Positions 35,187-43,683 of a stretch of 64,000 nt of DNA are shown here, in pieces. The notes under the pieces were generated by a model. That model was not told where the DNA came from. It ran no database searches and worked only from the letters and a program-made list of their open reading frames with translations. Position 1 is the stretch's first letter; each line of letters opens with the position of its first letter. The position numbers were made by a program, and so were the translations under genes. Origin of the DNA: Atopobium sp. BS2 (GTDB taxonomy: Bacteria; Actinomycetota; Coriobacteriia; Coriobacteriales; Atopobiaceae); the NCBI RefSeq assembly GCF_000565075.1, contig NZ_JDFG01000012.1:148612-212611 (forward strand), in the 5' to 3' direction.

Positions 35187-36156
35187 TATCTTTTCCCATT
35201 ACAGCAAGGTACACCTCTTCGAGTGAAGCACGTCTTTCATTGACTTTCTTCCAACCAAAATCATCAACACATAAATCAAAAACCATTTTCTTATTTCCCG
35301 ACACATCCACATAAATTGAATCAAACTTCTCAAGAACTTCAACTGACGCAATTCCAGAACATTCCTTTAAAATTTTAATTTTAGATTCATCAAGACAATC
35401 AGTTATAAACGTGTATACGCCCTCTATTTTTACTTTCTGCCTTAACTCCTCTAGGCTGCCCAGAAAAATACACTTTCCTTTTTTGAGAACAAGCACGCGA
35501 TCAGCTAATAATTCAACCTCTCTCATGCTATGAGACGTAAGTAAAATACCACTAGGGATATGACGTAACTCAGCGATAAGCCGCCTGACGTCTGCCGCAT
35601 TATTTGGATCTAAACCAGATGTTGGCTCATCAAGAAGAATTAAACTATGAGCCGAAATTAAAGCTCTTGCAAGATGAAGCCTTTGTCTCATTCCCCTAGA
35701 AAAAGTTGATACATTTTGATTTGAAAATTCAACTAAATGTACTTGTTGAAGGGCATTTTTAATTCTTGATTCTTGCTCATCAAAAGGGACACCACTCACT
35801 TGCGCAAAATATCTTAAGTTATTAATAGCAGTAGCATGAAGATAAAACCCATTTTCTCCACCAAGAACTAAAGAAATATTCTTACAAGCCTTGCGAGGAC
35901 ATTTAAGAACGTCTACACCACATGCTTCTACTTCTCCACAATCTGGGAGTAAAAGCGATGAAGCAATTTTTACTAAAGTAGTCTTTCCAGCGCCATTCGG
36001 TCCGAGTACACAAACTATTTCCCCTAAATGAACAGAAAACGACACATTATCTAAAACTATACGTTTCCCTTCTTTCATCCTGTATGATCTACTTACTTTT
36101 TTTACACTCAGAGGAAGTAAAATATCATGGTCAAGATTTGATTCCCGCTGGATCAT
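35176..36156 (-). CDS. ABC transporter ATP-binding protein (ABC-2 exporter type)
   Basis: The 326-residue ATPase belongs to the drug/lantibiotic exporter (CcmA/NatA-like) class. Walker A is LGPNGAGKTTL, the signature is FSRGMRQRLHLARAL (variant of LSGGQ), Walker B is LILLDEPTSGLD and the H-loop is LTSHSM. The C-terminal extension of about 80 residues is usual in this class. GAGAGGAGATGAAAA precedes the ATG. AT-rich composition extends to 36240 and ends at rmuC. Confidence 0.88.
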   Translation of the reverse strand: MIQRESNLDHDILLPLSVKKVSRSYRMKEGKRIVLDNVSFSVHLGEIVCVLGPNGAGKTTLVKIASSLLLPDCGEVEACGVDVLKCPRKACKNISLVLGGENGFYLHATAINNLRYFAQVSGVPFDEQESRIKNALQQVHLVEFSNQNVSTFSRGMRQRLHLARALISAHSLILLDEPTSGLDPNNAADVRRLIAELRHIPSGILLTSHSMREVELLADRVLVLKKGKCIFLGSLEELRQKVKIEGVYTFITDCLDESKIKILKECSGIASVEVLEKFDSIYVDVSGNKKMVFDLCVDDFGWKKVNERRASLEEVYLAVMGKDNER

Positions 36157-36239
36157 TTTTCATCTCCTCTCGGACCGTACTAAATATATATTCTTCTTTA
36201 ATGTATCTTGAACAACTTATCAATTATCGAAAAAATTAC

Positions 36240-37601
36240 TTACTTCTCATCCTCGTCTTCATCATTTACCACGCCACTAATCCCCAACGTTTTCTGAGCC
36301 TCATCGAGATTTTCTAATGCGGTAACAGTTCTCAATTTTCTACTCATAACATTTGTTCTTGTAGTCAAAATGGTATCCAGTGCTTTTTCTGCTTTTTGAA
36401 CTTGTGATCGAGCCTTTTCTAGCTGAGCCTGATACGTCTCAAACTCTGTCTTAACCGCAGAGAGTACCTTTTGAATCTCGTCTGCATGCTTCTGAATAGC
36501 AACAGATTGGAATCCCATTTGAAGACTGTTAAGAAGCGCAGCCATAGTGGAAGGCCCACACACATTAACGCGATACTCTCTCTGTAGCTGCTCAAGCAAA
36601 CCCGTCTGACTGACTACCTCTGCATAAAGTCCCTCAAAAGGAAGGAACAAAATAGCAAAGTTAGTTGTCTCTGGTGGAGCAATATACTTTGTAGAGATAT
36701 CTTTTGCCTCTGCCTTAATTCGAGTCTCTAGACTCTTTTTAGCAGCAGCAATCGCCTCCTCATTACCTACATTGATTGCATCCACTAAATGCTCATAGGT
36801 ATCCCCTGGGAACTTAGAATCAATAGGAAGCCAAACGGTCTCCCCTGACTCTCCAGGCAACTTAACAGCAAACTCAACACGCTCAGTAGAACCAGAAACA
36901 GTAGCAACATTCTCTTCGTACTGCTCTGGAGAAAGAATGTCTCTTAGAATTGCGCCAAGCTGAATTTCTCCAACAATTCCGCGAGTCTTAACGCCAGAAA
37001 GAACCTTCTTTAAGTCTCCAACACCTTCCGCAAGACCACGCATTTCTCCCAAGCCTTGATGAACTTGCTCAAGTTGCGTAGATACGCGCTGGAACGATTG
37101 GGTCATACGCTCATCGAGCGTTTTCTGGAGTTTCTCGTCAACGGTCTGACGCATAAGCTCAAGCTTTGCTTCATTCTCTTTACGCATGTCGCTGAGCTGT
37201 TTGTCAACAGTCTCTCTAACCTTAGCAAGCTGCTCAGTTGAAGCCTGGGAAGTTGCTTTCATGTTGTCATCCACACGACGCTGAAAAGCATCAAAGCGAG
37301 CATCAAGCTGAGCAATACGCTGATCAGTCTGCTTCGTCTGATTTTGCAGTGTTGAGGTGAGCTTTTGATCAACTACCTCTCTTACCTTCTCAAGCTTTGT
37401 ATCCATAAGCTCTTGCATTTTTGCCATGTTATCCGTAACACGACGATCCAACTCTTGGGAGCTTCTTATAAGCTCTGCAGATGATGTTTGACTTTGCTCT
37501 TGCAGCGTCTTTACTTGCGAGAGCTTAGAGGAAAGTGTGACAAGGCTCACGATAAGCACAATGACAACTACAGCCAAAACTAACAGCACAAGCAAATCCA
37601 C
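36240..37601 (-). CDS. rmuC: DNA recombination protein RmuC
   Basis: RmuC-family proteins have an N-terminal membrane helix (LLVLLVLAVVVIVLIVSLVTL), a long coiled coil (about residues 30-180) and a PD-(D/E)XK-like nuclease domain. The last is recognisable by GIVGEIQLGAILRDILSPEQYEENV, LPIDSKFPGDTYEHLV and FLPFEGLYAEVV. They limit inversions and have been linked to phage defence. The start is GTG 37601 after GGGGAG. It looks native in composition. Confidence 0.92.
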   Translation of the reverse strand: MDLLVLLVLAVVVIVLIVSLVTLSSKLSQVKTLQEQSQTSSAELIRSSQELDRRVTDNMAKMQELMDTKLEKVREVVDQKLTSTLQNQTKQTDQRIAQLDARFDAFQRRVDDNMKATSQASTEQLAKVRETVDKQLSDMRKENEAKLELMRQTVDEKLQKTLDERMTQSFQRVSTQLEQVHQGLGEMRGLAEGVGDLKKVLSGVKTRGIVGEIQLGAILRDILSPEQYEENVATVSGSTERVEFAVKLPGESGETVWLPIDSKFPGDTYEHLVDAINVGNEEAIAAAKKSLETRIKAEAKDISTKYIAPPETTNFAILFLPFEGLYAEVVSQTGLLEQLQREYRVNVCGPSTMAALLNSLQMGFQSVAIQKHADEIQKVLSAVKTEFETYQAQLEKARSQVQKAEKALDTILTTRTNVMSRKLRTVTALENLDEAQKTLGISGVVNDEDEDEK

Positions 37602-37662
37602 AAGACTCCCCTAACTCATAGCAGAACAAACAAACGCAAACACAGCAAACACAATCTGAGTG

Positions 37663-39078
37663 TTAGCCAAAAATTCCGTAGATTGCTTCTGCAATGCTAT
37701 TGGTAATGCTCTCTACGATATTCACAAATGGATTATCGGAATTAACATCTTTATCTCCATAAGGATTAGTGAAGTAATCCCAGAATTCTTCCCAATAGTT
37801 TTGCTGGCGGTAATACCTATAGGAATCATCATCTTCAGTACGATCCTGCTTATCATCAACGTTGTTTGTTTCGTTCTTGCTGTTCTTTTCTTTCTCTTTC
37901 ATAGAAGAAAGCGTCTCATCAGAACCAAGCGTGACGTTGATGGTAAGGCGGTCTTCTCCACGTACGACCTCTACAGGAACGGTCTCTCCAATCTTGTGAG
38001 AGCGAACGGCAATAATAGCTGCATCAGCAGAAACTACGCGCTCTCCACCAATAGAGACAATAACATCACCCTTTTTAATACCAGCACCCTCTGCAGGACT
38101 ATCATCAAGAAGGCCTGCTACATACGCACCGTAATCTACCGAGAGATCATTGCGCTTTGCAACTCGAGGAGTAACGGTCTGCATAGAAAGGCCAATATAG
38201 GCATGCTTAACTTGTTGGCCAGAAAGAATCTGATTTGCAATATCAATGGCATAGTTAGAAGGAATTGCAAAGCCAATACCCGCAAATGACTTGGTATCTG
38301 ACGAGAACAACGTACAAATACCCACAAGCTGACCATTGGAGTCAACCAGAGCTCCGCCAGAATTACCTGGGTTAATAGCTGCATCAACCTGGATGAGGTT
38401 TGCATAAATAGTAGTTTCTCCACCCTCTGTCTCAAGCATATCTCCACGGGAAAGAGCAGACACGATACCTGCAGAAACAGAGTGATCAAGACCAAATGGG
38501 CTACCAACACTCATAACCCAACTACCAGGAGCTAAGTTATCGGAGTTACCAATCTCAATTGGAGTAAGACTATCTCCTTTAAGGTCAGCATGAAGAACAG
38601 CAAGGTCAGAGGTTGGATCTGTACCAACAACAGTACACTCATACTCTTTATCGTTAACGGAGATAGAGAACGTATCCATACCCTCAATGACGTGGTAATT
38701 GGTAAGAATGTCTCCATTTGCATTCAATACAACGCCAGAACCGGTTGAGCCTGATGAATCACTGGTAGCCTTAACGGACACAACCGAAGGCAAAACCTTA
38801 GAAGCTACCGTTTCTGCCGTCTTAGTATCAGTTGGTTCTGCAGCAGGACGAGACGTCGCTGCTTGAGAAATAGTTGCCTGACCAGATGCTGCAGGAAGCT
38901 TAGAAATTCCCTCTCCCAAAGCAATGGTAGGGACACAAGCAACGGCAAAAGCAATTGCACAAGCTGTTCTTTTTACACTTGAGCTTTTGAACATAGACAT
39001 AAATCCAGTCTGCTCAACTGGCGAGAAACGCTTATAAACAGCGGTATCTGTGGTTAAACCATGTGCTTGGTTCTCCAT
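37663..39078 (-). CDS. htrA: HtrA/DegP-like membrane-anchored serine protease with PDZ domain
   Basis: This is a trypsin-like S1C protease. After a cytoplasmic stretch comes a transmembrane helix (KRTACAIAFAVACVPTIALG), then the protease domain with the triad His in LTNYHVIEG, Asp in SDLAVLHAD and Ser in NPGNSGGALVD. One PDZ domain follows (GDVIVSIGGERVVSAD). The C-terminus has an acidic/asparagine-rich region and a tyrosine-rich segment. It is predicted to degrade misfolded exported proteins. ATG 39078 has AAGGAGG at ideal spacing; upstream ATGs overlap that site. Confidence 0.93.
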   Translation of the reverse strand: MENQAHGLTTDTAVYKRFSPVEQTGFMSMFKSSSVKRTACAIAFAVACVPTIALGEGISKLPAASGQATISQAATSRPAAEPTDTKTAETVASKVLPSVVSVKATSDSSGSTGSGVVLNANGDILTNYHVIEGMDTFSISVNDKEYECTVVGTDPTSDLAVLHADLKGDSLTPIEIGNSDNLAPGSWVMSVGSPFGLDHSVSAGIVSALSRGDMLETEGGETTIYANLIQVDAAINPGNSGGALVDSNGQLVGICTLFSSDTKSFAGIGFAIPSNYAIDIANQILSGQQVKHAYIGLSMQTVTPRVAKRNDLSVDYGAYVAGLLDDSPAEGAGIKKGDVIVSIGGERVVSADAAIIAVRSHKIGETVPVEVVRGEDRLTINVTLGSDETLSSMKEKEKNSKNETNNVDDKQDRTEDDDSYRYYRQQNYWEEFWDYFTNPYGDKDVNSDNPFVNIVESITNSIAEAIYGIFG

Positions 39079-39189
39079 AGACATCCTCCTTAACATCACT
39101 TTGATGCAAACAGCTAACGCACATAATTCTGCGCTAAACACCAATTTTTCAATATGTGTATTCTACCCGTTATACCGGACAAAAATTCG

Positions 39190-39206
39190 TTTCTCATTAT
39201 GAGAAA
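39190..39206. promoter_or_regulatory. Palindrome upstream of htrA
   Basis: TTTCTCAT-T-ATGAGAAA is a perfect 8-bp inverted repeat with one central base, about 110 bases before the htrA start. It could be an operator or a weak terminator of the preceding regulator gene. Confidence 0.4.
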
Positions 39207-39273
39207 GACGCGCGGGAGTCCTGCTCGTAAGTAAGAAGTTTCAGATCCCATTAAATGCAGTTTGTACCTGCGA

Positions 39274-39948
39274 TTATGCTCTAAACAGATAGCCTACACC
39301 ACGTACCGTCTCAAGATGAGCGGCTGCTTGAGGACCAATCTTTGAGCGAACACGCCTGACGTGAACGTCAACTGTTCTGGTACCGCCGCAGTATTCAAAG
39401 CCCCAAACGCGCTGCAAAAGAGCCTCACGTGAGTATGCACGAGACGGATGTGTTGCCAAGAATGACAGCAGCAGATACTCCATATACGTAAGATCAACAG
39501 GAGATTCGTCAATATAAACCTGATACGTAGCCAGGTTAATCTTTATATTGTCAACAATAACCAAATCTCTAGAAGTGCTCTCGGTACCTGGCCACAAAAG
39601 CAGCGAGCACCTAAGGCTAAACTCCTGGATAGTTGCAGTAGACAAAATAAAATCGCTCTTACCCTGAACAGGCAGAACAAACTTAGAAAGATTATCAAGG
39701 TCAGCAACAAACAGGCGAGCAATTCCGCCATTTTGCGCAGAATAATTCTCTACCGTGCTAATAACATCCTGGGAAAGTTCTTTCTGATCAAGAATAATCA
39801 GGTCAAAGGTATGACCAGAAGCCGCAGCCTGAGAAAATGAGGCTGCATTTGCAAGAGCAATAGACACATCAATGACATGCGAAAGTTCACGCATACGTTC
39901 ATGTAAGCGTGTCGTTGCAGATACAAGAAGAATATTCTTGTGATGCAT
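39274..39948 (-). CDS. GlnR-like atypical OmpR-family regulator
   Basis: The 224-residue protein has a degenerate receiver domain (residues 1-115) and an OmpR winged-helix DNA-binding domain (about 130-224) with SREALLQRVWGFEYCGGTRTVDVHVRRVRSKIGP, very close to actinobacterial GlnR. The receiver lacks the acidic pair after the first strand (LLVSATT) but keeps an Asp in LIILDQKE, and the conserved lysine is not evident. GlnR is likewise phosphorylation-independent. No kinase gene is adjacent, but an amino-acid importer and glnA lie upstream, supporting a role in nitrogen control. Confidence 0.7.
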   Translation of the reverse strand: MHHKNILLVSATTRLHERMRELSHVIDVSIALANAASFSQAAASGHTFDLIILDQKELSQDVISTVENYSAQNGGIARLFVADLDNLSKFVLPVQGKSDFILSTATIQEFSLRCSLLLWPGTESTSRDLVIVDNIKINLATYQVYIDESPVDLTYMEYLLLSFLATHPSRAYSREALLQRVWGFEYCGGTRTVDVHVRRVRSKIGPQAAAHLETVRGVGYLFRA

Positions 39949-40030
39949 CGATTCCCCCTAGGATAAGCTTAATCTTATAAAGCATACCACAAGCTGCGAA
40001 TAAAGAGCAGATATACCTTATTATCTGCAA

Positions 40031-40058
40031 TTAGAGCGAGAAGATCTTCTCGCTCTAA
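40031..40058. repeat. Inverted pair of the GCGAGAAG octamer (hairpin 3)
   Basis: TTAGAGCGAGAAGA and TCTTCTCGCTCTAA form a perfect 28-base palindrome. The octamers are at 40036-40043 and 40046-40053. It lies between glnQ-like and the regulator gene. A short U-rich tail exists only on the plus strand, opposite to the genes. Confidence 0.8.
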
Positions 40059-40101
40059 AATATTTTTTATGTTTGCGTATTAATTCTAAAAAGTATGGGT
40101 T

Positions 40102-40962
40102 TTACGCAATAGCGCCAATGAACTCAGCTGTTCGAGGGTTTTGTGGATTGTTGAAAATGACATCAGGAGTACCTTGCTCAACTACCACTCCTCCTTCCAT
40201 AAAGACCACGCGATCTGCCACGTCTTTTGCAAAACCCATCTCGTGCGTTACCACAATCATGGTCATACCAGAGTTCTTTGCCAGATTACGCATGACGTCC
40301 AAAACACCACGAACAAGCTCGGGGTCAAGCGCGGAAGTAGGCTCATCAAACAGAAGTACATTTGGATGCATAGCAACGGCGCGAGCGATTGCAACACGCT
40401 GCTGCTGTCCACCGGAAAGCGCACCAGGCTTGAAGTCTGCTCTATCGGCAAGGCCAACAGCCTCCAGCTGCTTTAGCGCCTCTGCCTCTGCCTCCTCTTT
40501 TGACTTTCCTAGAACCTTAATCTGACCAATCATTACGTTCTCTTTGACCGTTAAATGACCAAACAGATTGAATTGCTGAAAGACCATTCCCACATCTCTA
40601 CGAAGCGCATTTACCTCTGCCTCGTTTGTGCCCGTAATCTCTTGATCTTCAATAAGAATATGACCTGCAGAAGGAGTCTCCAGTAGATTGATACAACGAA
40701 GCATGGTGGACTTACCAGAGCCCGAAGGGCCAAGTACAACCACAACTTCACCTGGCCAAACAGTCAGGTTAACGTCATTTAAGACATGCGTTGATCCAAA
40801 CGACTTATTGAGGTGCTCAATACGAACAATAGGATGTTCACCTGCCTCAAAAGTATGATTAGTAAGGGGCTTATCACGCTCAAATGCCTCTTGTGCAGCA
40901 ACTTCAGCATCCAAGGCAGGATGTTCTGTGTTCGACTTCTTTTTGAAAGAAAAGAAAGACAT
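40102..40962 (-). CDS. Amino-acid ABC transporter ATP-binding protein (GlnQ-like)
   Basis: This 286-residue ATPase has a non-conserved 40-residue N-terminal extension, then Walker [12 protein letters not shown]-loop [15 protein letters not shown], signature [14 protein letters not shown], Walker [15 protein letters not shown] and H-loop VVTHEMGFA. These are typical for polar amino-acid importers. Its ATG overlaps the permease stop. It serves the permease and binding protein upstream. Confidence 0.94.
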   Translation of the reverse strand: MSFFSFKKKSNTEHPALDAEVAAQEAFERDKPLTNHTFEAGEHPIVRIEHLNKSFGSTHVLNDVNLTVWPGEVVVVLGPSGSGKSTMLRCINLLETPSAGHILIEDQEITGTNEAEVNALRRDVGMVFQQFNLFGHLTVKENVMIGQIKVLGKSKEEAEAEALKQLEAVGLADRADFKPGALSGGQQQRVAIARAVAMHPNVLLFDEPTSALDPELVRGVLDVMRNLAKNSGMTMIVVTHEMGFAKDVADRVVFMEGGVVVEQGTPDVIFNNPQNPRTAEFIGAIA

Positions 40963-42392
40963 TAGTTTTCCTCCTTGGAGATAGCTTGAGTCTTACTTAC
41001 TGAAGCGCTTACCGTTTTGCCTGTTTCTGACTGCTCCATGCGTTTCTCGATACTGCCAACTACCTTAATGAGTGGCAAGGTAATTGCCAAATAGAACAGA
41101 GCCGCTGTCATGTAGGGCGTCATGTTTCCCGTTGAGGTGGTGAGGTTTTTAGCAAACATCATCAGCTCCATAACACCTACAGAAGAAAGCAGCGAGGTAT
41201 CTTTGTAGGAAGTAATAAAGTCGCTGGTAAGAGGTGGAATAACACGACGGATAGTTTGAGGAATGATGATAAACGTCATGGTCTGAAAACGATTCATTCC
41301 AAGAGAGCTTGCTGCCTCATACTGACCCGGCGGGATTGATTGAATGCCCGCGCGGAAAATCTCAGAAAGATACGCAGAAGAATTGATAGCAACCACAATA
41401 AAGCCAAGCAGATTGGTGTCCAGATTGATATTTAACATAGGAAGGCCAAAGAACAGAATATAAATCTGCAGGAAGAATGGGGTTCCACGCAACAAATTGA
41501 TATATACCACCGCAAGTGCACGCAGGAGCGGATTTTTGGAAATCTTCAGCAGCGCAAAGCCCATTCCCAGCACAATAGCTACAGGATAAGCGCAAATTAC
41601 AATTGCAAGGCAAACCAGCCATCCAGGAAAAAGCATCACCACTGAAGAGACAATCAGTTGTGGCTTTAAGAACATGCCCAAAAAGTGGTTGGAATTCCAC
41701 GCTTCAACCCAAGGCTGAGCGTCAAGCCAATTCACTAGAGCCTGAACAGGCGTATTAGAAATAATGTTGATTTGCGGAGAAGAAGCAAGCTTTTGAGTTC
41801 CCTGCTCAGTGGTGTAGGTTCCTTCAACAGTGTACGAGCCACCGTCAGCGGGAAACTTCATGCCAGAAATCTCTACGCGAATTAGCTTCTGAGCGTCCAC
41901 TGGTGTTGCAAAAGAAATCACAACCTGCGTTCCTTCAACGCTTGCCGTTGCCTCGATCTTCTCGCGCGTAAGACCTGAAAGAACGGTCACCTTAGTAGTT
42001 GCGCTCTGCAAATCAGAGCCTTCAGGAAGCTGCAAGGTCAACTGAGAGACCTGCTCGTCCTCAACTGCTCCCTCCCAGGTCAAACGGGTCTCTTTGCCAC
42101 CGATAACGCCATTGCCTTCTGTCTGATTTGACTTAGCTGTTGCCTTATTTGTGGTGAGAGCAAAAGCACTCTGAACAGAAAACACGCTCAGAGACATAAA
42201 GAACAGCCCACTCAAAAGAAGCGTGGCGAGAAGAACTACAAGCAGCGAGGAGTACGCGCGATTATGCGAGAGCTTTGACTTAGCTGAATTATAAGCCGTA
42301 CTCTGAGGCGCAGATTCAGCTTTGAAACTCGCAGATGACATGCACAAGGACAGTTGCTGTCCTGACATAGTTTTGTGCAAAAGCGAAATCAC
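40962..42392 (-). CDS. Amino-acid ABC permease fused to an N-terminal extracytoplasmic domain
   Basis: The C-terminal 235 residues are a standard GlnP/HisM permease with docking loop [29 protein letters not shown]. The first 240 residues are unusual. A transmembrane helix ([22 protein letters not shown]) leads to a soluble, beta-rich stretch (about residues 85-215, [21 protein letters not shown] through [13 protein letters not shown]) that should lie outside the cell. It could be a sensor or binding module. The start is GTG 42392 after AAAGGAG. The rest of the importer is normal. Confidence 0.88.
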   Translation of the reverse strand: MISLLHKTMSGQQLSLCMSSASFKAESAPQSTAYNSAKSKLSHNRAYSSLLVVLLATLLLSGLFFMSLSVFSVQSAFALTTNKATAKSNQTEGNGVIGGKETRLTWEGAVEDEQVSQLTLQLPEGSDLQSATTKVTVLSGLTREKIEATASVEGTQVVISFATPVDAQKLIRVEISGMKFPADGGSYTVEGTYTTEQGTQKLASSPQINIISNTPVQALVNWLDAQPWVEAWNSNHFLGMFLKPQLIVSSVVMLFPGWLVCLAIVICAYPVAIVLGMGFALLKISKNPLLRALAVVYINLLRGTPFFLQIYILFFGLPMLNINLDTNLLGFIVVAINSSAYLSEIFRAGIQSIPPGQYEAASSLGMNRFQTMTFIIIPQTIRRVIPPLTSDFITSYKDTSLLSSVGVMELMMFAKNLTTSTGNMTPYMTAALFYLAITLPLIKVVGSIEKRMEQSETGKTVSASVSKTQAISKEEN

Positions 42393-42494
42393 GTGTAACT
42401 CCTTTAGTGCTTGAGATGCCTAAGCGCTGATACTAAAACAGAGCAGTGCTTGAAGCCAAATCTGACTTCAAACACTTTTGCTGAGCTGGTAAAA

Positions 42495-43346
42495 CTAGAT
42501 GTTAGAGCCAAACCATTTGGTTTTGAGAGAAGTCATGGTTCCGTCCTTCTCCATGTCTGCAAGAACCTTGTTGATTGCCTCGGTCAGCGCAGGATTGTCC
42601 TTGGAAACTACAATGCCGTACTGCTCGCCTGTTGGAATCTCTTTTGCAATTATCAGGTCAGAATATGAAGTGCTAATCAGGTTGGAAGCAACAGGAAGAT
42701 CAATGACCATAGCGTCGTACAAACCAGTTTGGACTCCTGCCATTGCTGCAGCAACATCGTCTATAGAAACAATAGTTGCCTTTGGAAGGTTCTCCTTAGC
42801 CCAATCCTCGCCGGAAGTACCTGTCTGAACAACAACCTTCTTGGAAGCATCATTGAGCGACTGCTCGGTCTCGGTGCTGCCAGACTTAACAACTAGGGAC
42901 TGATTGGAGTCGAGGTAAGAAGTAGTGAAGTCTACTTCCTGAGAGCGCTCATCAGTGATGGTAATACCTGCGATAGCAACGTCTGCTTTGCCACCCTGCT
43001 TAATAGTTGGAATAAGAGTGTCAAACTTCTGGTTTGGCAGGTACGTAACCTCAAGATTGAGTCTCTTTGCAATCTCGGTAATAAGATCAACGTCAAAACC
43101 AACAGGAGTAGTTGAGTTGCCTTCAAAATACTCAAAAGGCTGGAAACCAAGCTCTGCAACAACAGTCAGATGACCCTTAGTTACCAGCGTATAGCTTGAA
43201 TCAGAGGATGAAGTAGTACCCTGCTGAGTATTTTCTTGCTTAGGTGACGAGCAAGCCATAAGACCAACAAGTGCACATGCCATAAAAACAGCAGCTACGC
43301 CCTTTAGAGCATTCTTTTTAACGGTAGTAACCAGTGACGATTTCAT
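42495..43346 (-). CDS. Amino-acid ABC transporter substrate-binding lipoprotein
   Basis: This is a family 3 solute-binding protein. The lipoprotein signal is KNALKGVAAVFMACALVG followed by LMAC. The ligand-binding fold shows GFQPFEYFEGNSTTPVGFDVDLITEIAKRLN and ITDERSQEVDFTTSYL, as in glutamine/polar amino-acid binders. ATG 43346 follows GGAAGAGG. It is the first gene of the second importer and is 340 bases from glnA, so glutamine or a related amino acid is a plausible but unproven ligand. Confidence 0.92.
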   Translation of the reverse strand: MKSSLVTTVKKNALKGVAAVFMACALVGLMACSSPKQENTQQGTTSSSDSSYTLVTKGHLTVVAELGFQPFEYFEGNSTTPVGFDVDLITEIAKRLNLEVTYLPNQKFDTLIPTIKQGGKADVAIAGITITDERSQEVDFTTSYLDSNQSLVVKSGSTETEQSLNDASKKVVVQTGTSGEDWAKENLPKATIVSIDDVAAAMAGVQTGLYDAMVIDLPVASNLISTSYSDLIIAKEIPTGEQYGIVVSKDNPALTEAINKVLADMEKDGTMTSLKTKWFGSNI

Positions 43347-43614
43347 ATTTGCCTCTTCCTGAATAAAATCTGAGCTGAAATTCATTGGAATGAATTATAG
43401 AAAGCAAATATGAAAAATCTACTTATAATTTTCATCGTATTTCTCGTTTTTATTGCATAAAAATGGCGAGAAGAACAACTTCTTTGAATAAATGACTACT
43501 ATTTAGTCATTCTATCCAATAAAACCCAGGTAAAAGTAATTTTTTCAGTTCATAAAACGGTAACAATTCGAATAAGAAGGCTACATTCTTTGCGTGAAAC
43601 AAGGGTTTCTCGTC
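43347..43614. promoter_or_regulatory. Upstream region of the second importer
   Basis: This AT-rich region holds an octamer copy (43466-43473), and a perfect inverted repeat AATGACTA-CTATT-TAGTCATT (43491-43511), a candidate operator. It could be a binding site for the nearby GlnR-like regulator, but no consensus was matched. The only open frame is a 16-residue hydrophobic one with a poor ribosome binding site on the plus strand (43410-43460). Confidence 0.4.
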
Positions 43615-43649
43615 AAAAAACCCTGCTCTGAATAAATCAGAGCAGGGTT
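43615..43649 (-). terminator. Intrinsic terminator of glnA
   Basis: AACCCTGCTCTGA and TCAGAGCAGGGTT are perfect 13-bp arms (43619-43631, 43637-43649) with a 5-base loop. On the minus strand they are followed by six U. Confidence 0.92.
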
Positions 43650-43683
43650 CAAAGAAACATATAACAGCAAGAGAAATAGTTGC

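Noticed and set aside
43410..43460. A 16-residue hydrophobic peptide (MKNLLIIFIVFLVFIA) on the plus strand
   Set aside because: It resembles type I toxins by composition, but there is no convincing ribosome binding site or antisense RNA, and short hydrophobic frames are common in AT-rich DNA.
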